Source: CAYIHX01 sp964363305 (GTDB lineage Bacteria; Bdellovibrionota; UBA1018). Taken from it: a stretch of 64,000 nt of DNA. A program made the position numbers and the translations under genes. The stretch covers positions 1 through 64,000 of the forward strand of contig CAYIHX010000002.1 in NCBI GenBank assembly GCA_964363305.1. Direction: 5' to 3'. The notes under the pieces are model-generated. The model was given only the letters and a program-made list of their open reading frames with translations, was not told where the DNA came from and ran no database searches. Each line of letters starts with the position of its first letter. Position 1 is the stretch's first letter. Below, piece by piece: positions 35,675 through 43,760 of this stretch.

Positions 35675-35704
35675 TCCTCAGGGCAGAATACCTACGCTGT
35701 AGGG

Positions 35705-36376
35705 ATGGCCGACTGGAGTCAAATTCGGGAATGGGAAACGCTGGGTAACTCCGAAGCCGTTCTCGGTGCCCTCCAAAAAGTACCCGAAAACGGCGCCCGT
35801 GACCTTTATAATTTGGGGACTGCGCTTCTCAAGGTGAGCCAGGTCGGACCTGCACGAGCCTACCTTGAAAAGGCTCGTTTTCTGAATCTCACGACTCATG
35901 AGGTTCCTGCCCAATTCATCGATACCAATCTCCTGCTGGTTCGAGAGAAACTCTCCCAGCAAATTGGGACCGCTGCCTCTCATGAGGTTGCCTCCAACCT
36001 CGAGCAATGGGCCGATTCCCCGCTGAGCGCATGGATACTAGCGATTGCCGCGCTTTTCGCCGTGATTGGCCTGGGCTACTTTACGAAAACACGCAGAGCC
36101 CTCGCCGTTCTGCCGGGAATCTGCTTCATCGTCCTTGCGCTTTGCACCCAACTCGGACGAGACACCGTCCCTGCCTACACCCTCAAGGATTCGGTGATCC
36201 GAAGCGGGCCGGGGGAATCCTTTCTCGAACTTTCTCGTCTTCCCGCCGGTGCGCCTCTCCGTGTCACGAATGAAGAGCGGGCCCGCCCCGACGGAACAGA
36301 AAGCTGGCTTCAGATTCGATATGGAAAAACGGATCTCGGATGGCTTCCCTCGGCCGCTCTGTTGCGCTTCAGGTAG
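35705..36376 (+). CDS. TPR - membrane - SH3-like protein (BatE-like)
   Basis: 223 residues from ATG 35705; an upstream ATG at 35669 is possible. The N-terminal TPR-like helices (LYNLGTALLKVSQVGPARAYLEKA) are followed by two membrane segments (about 120-155) and a C-terminal bacterial SH3-like domain (VIRSGPGESFLELSRLPAGAPLRV ... LGWLPSAALL). This is the BatE arrangement from aerotolerance (Bat) loci, but batA-D are not next to it. It is 20 nt upstream of bamD and probably cotranscribed. Confidence 0.72.
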   Translation: MADWSQIREWETLGNSEAVLGALQKVPENGARDLYNLGTALLKVSQVGPARAYLEKARFLNLTTHEVPAQFIDTNLLLVREKLSQQIGTAASHEVASNLEQWADSPLSAWILAIAALFAVIGLGYFTKTRRALAVLPGICFIVLALCTQLGRDTVPAYTLKDSVIRSGPGESFLELSRLPAGAPLRVTNEERARPDGTESWLQIRYGKTDLGWLPSAALLRFR

Positions 36377-36396
36377 GCATCGACTAGACCCTAGGT

Positions 36397-37068
36397 ATGG
36401 GGATTGTCAGAAGAGTAGCGTTCCTGCTGATTCTGGTCGGACTGAGTTCGACGGTATCGCTTCAATTGTCGGGCTGTTCTTCGGCGAAAATATCCGACGG
36501 CGACCCTGCTGCGCTTTTTCAGGATGCAGAGAGCGAGATCAAGGGCGACCGCTACCAGCTCGCTATCGACAAGCTGCGAATGCTAAAAAGTAAATTCCCC
36601 TACTCCAACTTCGCCGCCGAAGCTCAGCTTCGAATCGCCGACGTGTACTTTTTGCAGGAACTCTATCAGGAAGCCGCGCTTTCTTATGAGACCTTCCGTG
36701 ACCTTCACCCAAAGCACGCGAAAGCCGCATATGCCCTTTTTCGGGTCGGAGAGTCCTATCAAGCCGACGTGCCGGGCAACCTTGCAAGAGACCTTTCAAC
36801 CGCCGGTAAAGCCATCGCTGCCTTCGAAGATTTCGTTCGTCAGTACCCGCAGGATCAACGTCTACCGCAAGCCCGGAAGGCCATCTCCGAAGGCCGGGCA
36901 CTTTTGGCGAAGAAGGAGCTGCTGATCGGAAACTTTTACTTCCGCGAAGGTCATTTTGACTCGGCAAAAGGACGGTTTGAAAAAATCTTGGCCCGCTTTC
37001 CCGAAACAGAAAGCGCCGGAGAGGCCCGCGAACGCCTTCAGGCTTCAGAGGAAAAACTCAAGGAATGA
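36397..37068 (+). CDS. bamD: outer membrane assembly lipoprotein BamD
   Basis: 223 residues. Lipobox LSGCSS (cysteine at about 27), then five TPR-like repeats: DAESEIKGDRYQLAIDKL, FPYSNFAAEAQLRIADVYF, EAALSYETFRDLHPKHAKAAY, AIAAFEDFVRQYPQ and ARFPETESAGEARERL. The FPxxxxAxxAQLxxAxxYF segment is the BamD hallmark. It works with BamA in inserting barrels such as those encoded in this window. It overlaps the next TPR gene (ATGA). Confidence 0.93.
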   Translation: MGIVRRVAFLLILVGLSSTVSLQLSGCSSAKISDGDPAALFQDAESEIKGDRYQLAIDKLRMLKSKFPYSNFAAEAQLRIADVYFLQELYQEAALSYETFRDLHPKHAKAAYALFRVGESYQADVPGNLARDLSTAGKAIAAFEDFVRQYPQDQRLPQARKAISEGRALLAKKELLIGNFYFREGHFDSAKGRFEKILARFPETESAGEARERLQASEEKLKE

Positions 37069-37793
37069 ATACCTTTCAAGTTCGCCCGGTCACCGTCCCT
37101 GACGAGCAGATCCAACAACTCTTGATGAGCCGTGAATTCGATCGCGCCCGCCCCCTGATCGATCGTCGAATCATGCAGGAGCCGACCGGTCCTGACGGGC
37201 ACTATCTCCTTGGGGTGTATCACTATCTCCGCGGGGAACTGGTCCCCACGATCGAGAATTTGAAGCACGCCCTCCAGCTCGATCCCCGGCACACCGACGC
37301 CGCCATCTGCCTCAGTGTCCTTTATAACGACATCGGACGCTACGACGACGCGAAGCGTGTATTTGAACAGGCAAATCAATCCGTCACTCACCGAAAGTCC
37401 GGGGATGAATCGGGCATTGATAAAAAATTCGCCGTGAAGCACCTTGAGCTCGCGGACCTCTATTTCAGATATCGACGTTATGATGAGGCGATCGAGGAGT
37501 ATGGAAAAGCGGCACTGCTGGACTCAACCGCACTGGACATTCGGATCCGCAGAGCCAAGGCCTATGCCAAGAAAGGCTTCCTGACTCGAGCGATGCAAGA
37601 ACTGGAAGCACTGAAAAACGAGCATCCTGAGTTCGCCCCAGCCCGAATTCAGCTTGGTCTGCTTCATTATAGTCAAGGCAACTTACTGGATGCCGAACTG
37701 CAATGGGAAGCCGTCGCCGAACTCGACCCGACCCACCGCGAGGCTCTCGCCTATCTCGAAATGGCTCGCCAATCCCGCCTTAAGGGAATGTAA
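37065..37793 (+). CDS. TPR-repeat protein downstream of bamD
   Basis: 242 residues, no signal peptide visible. About five TPR units (SREFDRARPLIDRRI, YLRGELVPTIENLKHAL, DIGRYDDAKRVFEQA, RYRRYDEAIEEYGKAAL, AELQWEAVAELDP). It starts inside the bamD stop codon, so expression is coupled. Without a signal it is probably cytoplasmic; its partner is unknown. It ends 4 nt before the end of the convergent Cys-rich gene. Confidence 0.85.
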   Translation: MNTFQVRPVTVPDEQIQQLLMSREFDRARPLIDRRIMQEPTGPDGHYLLGVYHYLRGELVPTIENLKHALQLDPRHTDAAICLSVLYNDIGRYDDAKRVFEQANQSVTHRKSGDESGIDKKFAVKHLELADLYFRYRRYDEAIEEYGKAALLDSTALDIRIRRAKAYAKKGFLTRAMQELEALKNEHPEFAPARIQLGLLHYSQGNLLDAELQWEAVAELDPTHREALAYLEMARQSRLKGM

Positions 37794-37797
37794 GCCC

Positions 37798-38949
37798 CTA
37801 CTGCAGGAGATCGAGTTCTATTCCAGGAGTCATCTCTTGCCTCGGCGGAGCAAGACCCATTTTGTCCAAACACAATTCGCGCGCCGCCGAGAGGCTACCT
37901 CGTCGCGCGCCACCTTCCTTGCGGTACTGGTCCAATACACCCTCCACCATCTCACGGGAACGAATAGGAACAGCCCCCTCACATGCAGCCTCAGGCAAAG
38001 AGAGAACATACGAACTGTCGAAGCGGATAAACCGTGTCACGGGTTCCGGCCTTGGAGCACAAGTGGCAACCTCGCAAAACTCTTCACATCTCCGAACTTG
38101 CACCGCCGTGGAGAGCCACCCCTGTTTCTCATCCTTTTTCCATCGAGCAAGATCGATGAGACGCGAACACTCCCGGATCAACGGGAGGCCCCGGACCGCC
38201 TGAAGCATCCTACCTCCGCACTGCTCCCAAAACTCATTAGTCGAATGTAAAAAACCGCTCGCCTCCAGGTACGCGCGCCCCGAATCTGGAAGCGGCCCGG
38301 GGCACCGCTCGATCAGCCTCCAGAGCGCGCCCAGAGAACTCTCCACTCTCTCCCTCGCGGTGGAAATTTTCTCAAATGCTTTTTTATCAATTCTTTCTCC
38401 GAAGTTGGAGGAAGCATATGCGATCGCCACAATCGCTTCCTGCAGGACACTGTAAAGTAAGCGCACGTTAGGTTGAGCATAAGCAGGATCAATGGACTGG
38501 CAAGCCCTCGGTGCCGAAGAAAGCAGGCACAGATTCAGCAAAATGACTGTTCCTACGGAACCCATCTTGGACTCGACTCGCGCGCATCCCAACTTATTAC
38601 GACACCCCGAGCAAGTAGCGTCTCGACAAAGATAGACAGCAGACCCGAGAAACGAGCGAAACAACCCATTTGACTCGGACGAGGTCAGAACCCTTCCCGC
38701 TACAGGAACGCTCCAATCCGGCGCGACCCGCTTCATTTGCTCGACCACCGACCTTCGAATCACTCCAATAGCGCGCACCTGATGAGGGGAGGGGGGGGCA
38801 AACTTCCTCAACATTTCAGAACGTGGAAAGACACTCTCAGATACGAGATCCGGGCCGGAGAAAGATACATCGCTCTCCGCGTGCGATAGGGAAGCGAAAA
38901 CCGCCAATATTATATAAATGGAACTCAAACGTTCTCGAACCCCGAACAC
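37798..38949 (-). CDS. exported cysteine-rich protein coupled to fliW, unknown function
   Basis: 383 residues with a signal peptide (cleavage near SHAES). The mature part is helical and has about 16 cysteines, including a cluster CRDATCSGCRNKLGC (about 108-122) and CEEFCEVATC (about 288-297), implying disulfides or metal binding in the periplasm. The start codon is a GTG whose G is the last base of the fliW stop (TAGTG), which implies translational coupling to the flagellar operon. I know no family that fits. It might be a flagellar accessory of this lineage, or simply a passenger gene. Confidence 0.68.
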   Translation of the reverse strand: MFGVRERLSSIYIILAVFASLSHAESDVSFSGPDLVSESVFPRSEMLRKFAPPSPHQVRAIGVIRRSVVEQMKRVAPDWSVPVAGRVLTSSESNGLFRSFLGSAVYLCRDATCSGCRNKLGCARVESKMGSVGTVILLNLCLLSSAPRACQSIDPAYAQPNVRLLYSVLQEAIVAIAYASSNFGERIDKKAFEKISTARERVESSLGALWRLIERCPGPLPDSGRAYLEASGFLHSTNEFWEQCGGRMLQAVRGLPLIRECSRLIDLARWKKDEKQGWLSTAVQVRRCEEFCEVATCAPRPEPVTRFIRFDSSYVLSLPEAACEGAVPIRSREMVEGVLDQYRKEGGARRGSLSAARELCLDKMGLAPPRQEMTPGIELDLLQ

Positions 38950-39512
38950 TAAGCCTGTAAACTTTTTACAGTCAGAGAAGGGGGAATACTTGCGACCGAA
39001 ACAACAGCTCCTAGCTGCTGCGCGGGAGAACCCTCATTACCGCCGGCTTGCAACCGCTGAGAATGCATCGTCACCAGATGAGTTCGGAGCTCCTTAAACA
39101 TCGGGTGCTTGATGCCGTATTCATTCTCTTGAAGAACGACCTGACGCGCAAGGCGTTCCTTAAGGTTGATCACTAACGGCGCCTTCAAATTTGCCGTCAT
39201 TGCCGTCACATCTTCTGGAATGGTCAAGACCGTGAAAACAGCGGATTGATTCACACTGTTCAACTTGAGATCGCGCAGCTCCATAGCCGACAACCGTGCG
39301 GAATACTCGGGTTTAAAAATCTTCGGCTCAAGAAGCGGAAAAGCGATTTGTGGCTCGTCCAAAGACTGGAGCCACAAAATCAAGGTGTCATCACCCGCAT
39401 CATAGAGACAAAACTTCGTGTACTGTGGGAAGCCCAGCAAGCCATGCTGAATGGTAATGACTTCCTCTTCTCCAACGGTGATCTGGCCAAAACGTCCTGT
39501 TTTTACGATCAC
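38949..39512 (-). CDS. fliW: flagellar assembly factor FliW
   Basis: 187 residues from a GTG with AAGGA upstream. The signature is clear: TGRFGQITVGEEEVITIQHGLLGFPQYTKF, then FPLLEP and the LKAPLVIN segment. FliW binds CsrA and flagellin; free flagellin takes FliW away and lets CsrA repress flagellin translation. The C-terminal 35 residues extend beyond the usual fold. It is 19 nt downstream of csrA, the standard order. Confidence 0.96.
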   Translation of the reverse strand: MIVKTGRFGQITVGEEEVITIQHGLLGFPQYTKFCLYDAGDDTLILWLQSLDEPQIAFPLLEPKIFKPEYSARLSAMELRDLKLNSVNQSAVFTVLTIPEDVTAMTANLKAPLVINLKERLARQVVLQENEYGIKHPMFKELRTHLVTMHSQRLQAGGNEGSPAQQLGAVVSVASIPPSLTVKSLQA

Positions 39513-39531
39513 GATAATTCCTTTCTGTGAA

Positions 39532-39759
39532 CTATCCTTTCAACACCTTCGATACCTGGGCCATCGACTCGGGTGCTGTCTTTACTGCTTCGCGGTTCTG
39601 ATCTTGAATCGCTGAGTAAACTTCTTCTCGATGAATTTTCGTTTCTTTGGGTGCCTGAATCCCGAGGCGTACTTGCTTCCCCTTGATTTGCACCACGACG
39701 ATCTTGATGTGATCGTCGATAGCGATACTCTCGCCCAATTTTCGGGTTAATACCAGCAT
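39532..39759 (-). CDS. csrA: carbon storage/flagellar translational regulator CsrA
   Basis: 75 residues, MLVLTRKLGESIAIDD, VRLGIQAPKETKIHREEVY: a complete CsrA with both RNA-binding ends. The C-terminal tail (about 20 residues beyond the core) is slightly long, as in FliW-partner CsrA proteins. GGAG is spaced 5 nt from the ATG. It binds GGA motifs in mRNA leaders. A candidate target hairpin lies ahead of flgN in the same operon. The 200 bp between flgL and csrA shows no convincing terminator or promoter by eye. Confidence 0.97.
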   Translation of the reverse strand: MLVLTRKLGESIAIDDHIKIVVVQIKGKQVRLGIQAPKETKIHREEVYSAIQDQNREAVKTAPESMAQVSKVLKG

Positions 39760-39959
39760 AGGATCTCCATATCACTAAAGACCCCGCTCATCTCGAAGCG
39801 AGGCGGCCTCCAACCGAGACCTGGCGAACCCTCTAAACCCCTCCCAGAAACAACCGCCGCTATAAAGAGGGCGCTTCTGGCAAGAACCGGAAAAGTTCGT
39901 ATACGCTCGTTTGTGTAGTCTAACGCCCCGCCACTTGCAATGACTTCTCTCCTCACACA

Positions 39960-40960
39960 TCACTTGATGAAATCCATTANNNNNNNNNNGACCGAAACAC
40001 GGTTTCCTCTTTTGCCAAATCGCTGACAACCTGAGCCATGTCCGCATCTTCAAGAGATGAAGAAAGCTCTGCGGCGGTGAGTCCATGCCGCTCGACGGCC
40101 TGTTGGGTCGACTGCAACCCGGCCATCCTTGACCCGATCTTGGCTCGGTTGGCAACTACTTGTCCATGAAGTTGATCAAATCTCTCAAGAGTGCTTCGTA
40201 TCGATTCAAGGTCCCCCGTCAGAAGACCAATTCGAAGATTCTGCAGCTCCTGAAAGACATTCACATTTTCCCTCAATATCTCGGGCTCGTCCGCACTTGT
40301 GCGAAGAGGATCGCCCTCTTTCGACCGTAAGGTTGCACCTGACTGAACTCCCCCCGGACTTCTCTCGGCTGAACGACTGTCGGCATACCCGAGTCGTTCT
40401 TTTTCCGTCTCTGGATGGGTGTTGAACGCCTCGATTCCAGGAACGTTCATCGTGATGAAAACGTCCTTGGCCACTTCCACCATCATCTGGCCATCGTCAC
40501 CCAGATACTCTCCCGCTGGACCCACCGGCGGCTTCTGGGTCTTATAACCCCCAAGAAGGTAGCGGTCGCCGACCTTCCAATTCGCCGTCGCTACCGCCTG
40601 CTGATAAAGCTGAGAAATCTCCTCCGAGACACCCAATCGAGTCTCATCGTTTGAACTCGCGCCGCTCGACTGATTGATCGCAATTTCTTTGGCCCGAACC
40701 AAGATATCGCTCAAATCCTGAAGTGCGTGATCCGATCCCTCAAGGAACGTCTCCGCAAGTTTCGCGTTCATCAAATACTGGTCGTTGTTCACTTTTTCAG
40801 TTCGAATTTCCATGATCTTTGCCGCGCCGATGGGGTCATCAGAGGGCGCATTTACCTTCTTAAGTGTGGCCGACTGTGTTTGGAGCTTTTCCATGCGACC
40901 CTTGCTGCGCCGGATGCTCTCACGAATCGTGTCGAAATTGGTTCCTTCAGTTACTCTCAT
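39960..40960 (-). CDS. flgL: flagellar hook-associated protein FlgL (interrupted by an assembly gap)
   Basis: The N-terminus is flagellin-like (RVTEGTNFDTIRESIRRSKGRMEKLQTQ) and the C-terminal coiled segment (AELSSSLEDADMAQVVSDLAKEETVFR) is typical of FlgL, the HAP3 junction protein between hook and filament. The frame runs into 10 N (39980-39989). On the far side, the same strand reads MDFIK and TGA (39960-39977), the usual FlgL ending. The gene is therefore probably intact, with roughly a dozen residues lost in the gap, not truncated. It is 16 nt downstream of flgK. Confidence 0.9.
39980..39989. other. assembly gap (10 N)
   Basis: Ten consecutive N inside the 3' end of flgL. Joining TC before the gap to TA after it in the flgL frame needs 3k+2 missing bases, so 10 cannot be the true length. 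Comparison with usual FlgL endings suggests about 38 bases. Confidence 0.95.
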
Positions 40961-40976
40961 TCTCTAGTCACCATCA

Positions 40977-42398
40977 TCAAGTTCTCTTCAGATCGAGCAC
41001 TGTTTTCATCATCTCGTCCGCGATACTGATCACCCGCGCGGACGCCTCGAAAGCGTGCTGAAACTGCATCAAATTAGCGGTCTCCTCATCGATCGACACA
41101 CCCGATATCTGATCCCGCAGCTTGCCGAGCTGAGTTCGAATATCTTTTTGCTGATTCAGCGTGGCTCGATTTCGATTCGTCACAACCCCCACATCACTCA
41201 CGATCGAATTGTAGAAATCGTCGGCGGTCGTGTTGCCCCCACCCAAAAACCGCTCCGACTGGAGGCCCGAAATGGCAATGGCAATTCGATTGTCACCAGG
41301 GGACTCCGGCTGGGCAGCCGTTGCGATATGACTCACATTGGAGCGAACGGCCTCAGAAAGCTCCAGACGCTCGGCGGCTCGCTCTTTGGTACCAATAGGC
41401 TCAAAGAAATTTACACCTACGTTACCATAACGATCATATCCCTGCTGATGAACAGAATTTACCGCCTGGGCAACCCCAAAGGCTAACTCATCAAGGCGGT
41501 CGATGACTGTTGATAGCGTCCCATCCCGGACCTCAAGCAGCGCACCGAGTTTACCGCCCTTGAGAATATTCGTCAGTACACCCTGCGGGGCCGCCGACGA
41601 GCGAACGTCCAACGCACCATCTTGCTTCCCGCGGTCCAGGTCGGCAGGCGACCTCTCCACGGAAAACTTCTCTACCGTGGGTCCGTTGATCAGTGGCCCT
41701 ACGCCTTTGATATCGACGTTTACGTTGCCCTTTCCATCGTTAACCATCGTGAGATCGAGGAAACTGGCGAGTTTCTTCAGAGTTAGGTCTCTCTTGTCTT
41801 GCAGATCATTGGCCGGCCCATGAAGAACCTCATGCTTCGCAATCTGCGCGTTGAGCTCCTGAACCTCCTGGGTCAACGTGTTGATTTCACGAACGTACCC
41901 ATCAACCCTGGAGTCGATATGGGTCTGTACTTCCGAGACCTCTTTCCGGAGCCGATGAAAATCCGTCACCAACGTCTGCGAAGCTTCGCGGACGCTCTGT
42001 CGGATCGCCTCGTTATTGGGCTCATTCGCAAGCTTTCTAAACTCGTTAAAAAATCGGGACATCAACCGGTTGATGCCATCGCCATTCATCTCATTGAAAA
42101 TATCTTCGGTTTGCCGAAGAGCCATATCCTTCTCTTCCGCGTGCGCGAGCTCACGATCACTATTCCGGACCTGCTTCTCCAAATACTCGTCATTGATTCG
42201 TTCCGTACGACGAACCTGCGTCCCCGTTCCAACGACGTTCACGCCATAGGGATGCGCGAGATTCGTTTCTTGAATAGTGCGTTGACGCGAGTATCCCTCG
42301 GTATTGGCGTTTGAAATGTTATGACCGGCCGTTGCGATGGACGACCGAGAGGCCACCATCCCTGAACGTCCTGTATTCAACACATTTGGTAAACCCAT
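40977..42398 (-). CDS. flgK: flagellar hook-associated protein FlgK
   Basis: 473 residues. The N-terminal rod-family motif ATAGHNISNANTEGYSRQ and the C-terminal SIDEETANLMQFQHAFEASARVISIADEMM are the FlgK hallmarks. FlgK (HAP1) caps the hook before the filament. AGGAG precedes the ATG. The order flgN-flgK-flgL places the chaperone gene directly ahead of its two clients. Confidence 0.97.
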   Translation of the reverse strand: MGLPNVLNTGRSGMVASRSSIATAGHNISNANTEGYSRQRTIQETNLAHPYGVNVVGTGTQVRRTERINDEYLEKQVRNSDRELAHAEEKDMALRQTEDIFNEMNGDGINRLMSRFFNEFRKLANEPNNEAIRQSVREASQTLVTDFHRLRKEVSEVQTHIDSRVDGYVREINTLTQEVQELNAQIAKHEVLHGPANDLQDKRDLTLKKLASFLDLTMVNDGKGNVNVDIKGVGPLINGPTVEKFSVERSPADLDRGKQDGALDVRSSAAPQGVLTNILKGGKLGALLEVRDGTLSTVIDRLDELAFGVAQAVNSVHQQGYDRYGNVGVNFFEPIGTKERAAERLELSEAVRSNVSHIATAAQPESPGDNRIAIAISGLQSERFLGGGNTTADDFYNSIVSDVGVVTNRNRATLNQQKDIRTQLGKLRDQISGVSIDEETANLMQFQHAFEASARVISIADEMMKTVLDLKRT

Positions 42399-42411
42399 AT
42401 ACTCCTAGTGT

Positions 42412-42936
42412 TCAGGCTTCTTTCGACAGCAATCGAGAGTGTGCTGCGTTTTGGCTCTTCTGACCCATCACATTATAGGTACTGCTCTTCGGTGCGGCCT
42501 CACCCAAGACGTTCCTCTTCATCTGCTCGATGTTTACAATGGTTCGCTGGACGAGTTCACTGTTGTACCGATTCTGTTCCTGTATTCGAGCTACCAGTAC
42601 CTGCAGCGCCTGCAAGACGCTACGAAGCTGATCGGCGCGCTTGAGATCAAACCCCTGCACAGTGATAATCAGCTCCGAAAGAATCAGCTCTCGCACTGGG
42701 CGCCTGAGCTGGCTCGCAAGGGCGCCGACCAGGTGCAGACGCTCTTGCTCTTGCACCCGAATACTCTCGATCAACGACTCCTTCGACAGCGTGGTGTCCT
42801 GTAGCTTTTTTACATCTGCTAAGACAAGGCACTCTTTTTCAGCGCGCACGCACTCCCACAGCCGCCGGTGCAAGCCTAGCTGCCTTTGCAAGAGCTGATA
42901 GATCGAGTCGAGATTTTGTTCCCGAGAATTCGTCAC
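42412..42936 (-). CDS. flgN: FlgN-type export chaperone
   Basis: 174 residues. The likely start is the GTG at 42936, 7 nt after AAGGAGG; a TTG 6 nt upstream is too near that site. The protein is nearly all helix, with a long coiled coil (LDSIYQLLQRQLGLHRRLWECVRAEKECL) and a second helix pair, matching FlgN. It protects FlgK and FlgL until export. The leader of this gene carries a hairpin with a GGA loop (see below). Confidence 0.88.
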   Translation of the reverse strand: MTNSREQNLDSIYQLLQRQLGLHRRLWECVRAEKECLVLADVKKLQDTTLSKESLIESIRVQEQERLHLVGALASQLRRPVRELILSELIITVQGFDLKRADQLRSVLQALQVLVARIQEQNRYNSELVQRTIVNIEQMKRNVLGEAAPKSSTYNVMGQKSQNAAHSRLLSKEA

Positions 42937-42981
42937 CGGCAATCCTCCTTGATTGCTTCGACTTGTCTACCGGGGTAACCC

Positions 42982-42998
42982 TCGGACATCCTGTCCGA
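42982..42998 (-). promoter_or_regulatory. hairpin with GGA loop ahead of flgN, candidate CsrA site
   Basis: The minus strand reads TCGGACAGGATGTCCGA: a perfect 7-bp stem with GGA alone in the loop, inside an outer CCGGG/CCCGG pair. The sequence ACAGGATGT is close to the CsrA consensus RUACARGGAUGU. The flgN ribosome binding site GGAGGA is about 40 nt downstream, giving a second GGA site for a CsrA dimer. It is not followed by T residues, so it is not a terminator of flgM. Confidence 0.5.
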
Positions 42999-43027
42999 TA
43001 AAAAATAACCCGGGCAGCCTCTTCCGC

Positions 43028-43360
43028 TTAAGCCCCAGAGGCCGAAGCAGTAGAGAGATGCTCATCGACCAGCTTGTCGGCAATGGCATTCGAATCGATC
43101 TTGTAATTTCCATCTGCGATCCGCTTTTTCAGCTCCGCAATTTTATCTTCGCGGACGTCGGGCGCCGACACCGCGACCCCTTTTGCCTTGACCGCTTCTT
43201 TTGCTTTTTCCGAAATATCGGTCCTCACCCCGGGGTTTCCAAGTAGCTCCGTAGCACTCGTGGCCTTCTTCTCTTTCGCATGCTCGGCCTTTTTTGCGCC
43301 CGCAGCCTGCGATACTTCTCCAGCCCTGGTGGATGAACCTTTATTCTGTTCGACGCGCAT
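43028..43360 (-). CDS. flgM: anti-sigma-28 factor FlgM
   Basis: 110 residues. The N-terminal half is Lys/Ala/Glu-rich and probably disordered; the C-terminal half has the sigma-binding helices with RTDISEKAKEAV and RIADGNYKIDSNAIADKL, the FlgM signature. It holds FliA inactive until it is exported through the finished hook. It overlaps flgJ by 20 nt. Confidence 0.92.
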   Translation of the reverse strand: MRVEQNKGSSTRAGEVSQAAGAKKAEHAKEKKATSATELLGNPGVRTDISEKAKEAVKAKGVAVSAPDVREDKIAELKKRIADGNYKIDSNAIADKLVDEHLSTASASGA

Positions 43361-43760
43361 CGGTACCTCCTGTACTCTGCTGAGGATTCAACCTTGAACC
43401 CTGATCTACAGAGTAACTCTCCGGCAACATGTAAGCAATGATCTGATCAGCAAGACCCACCCCGCCGGCACGGGCCGCGATCTGTGCCGTCTCGCTGTCC
43501 AGCATGCTGCGATAGATTTCTGTCGCCGGCGACTCTAAATCCATCTCATTTTTCGGAATAGTCTGGCGCATGGTCTTCATCAAATAGTCCAAAAACATCG
43601 TCTCCATGCCCTCTGCCGCCTTTACGAGCCTGGGATCCACCTTGCTACGATCAACCTGCTGAATACGCCTCGCAGGTGTGCTCGGCGCTGTCAATGCGTT
43701 GTCGTAATGAGAAATAGGTAGGCCGGATGTGCTTCGCCCCGGGGCGACGGGGCTGCTCAT
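43341..43760 (-). CDS. flgJ: rod-capping protein FlgJ, N-terminal domain type
   Basis: 139 residues. DPRLVKAAEGMETMFLDYLMKTMRQTIP and YRSMLDSETAQIAARAGGVGLADQI are the rod-binding (Rod) domain of FlgJ. The muramidase domain found in enterobacterial FlgJ is absent, as is usual in deltaproteobacteria-like species; a separate lytic enzyme must open the wall. It overlaps the preceding unknown gene (ATGA) and flgM (20 nt). Confidence 0.93.
   Translation of the reverse strand: MSSPVAPGRSTSGLPISHYDNALTAPSTPARRIQQVDRSKVDPRLVKAAEGMETMFLDYLMKTMRQTIPKNEMDLESPATEIYRSMLDSETAQIAARAGGVGLADQIIAYMLPESYSVDQGSRLNPQQSTGGTDARRTE

Noticed and set aside
39960..40960. flgL as a truncated or frameshifted pseudogene.
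   Set aside because: A proper FlgL ending lies just beyond the N run; the break is an assembly gap.
42982..42998. The hairpin between flgM and flgN as a terminator of flgM.
   Set aside because: The T run lies before, not after, the stem in the direction of transcription, and the flgN ribosome site follows closely.
43000..43027. A sigma-28 promoter ahead of flgN.
   Set aside because: The best candidate matches only about half of the GCCGATAA -10 consensus and has no good -35.
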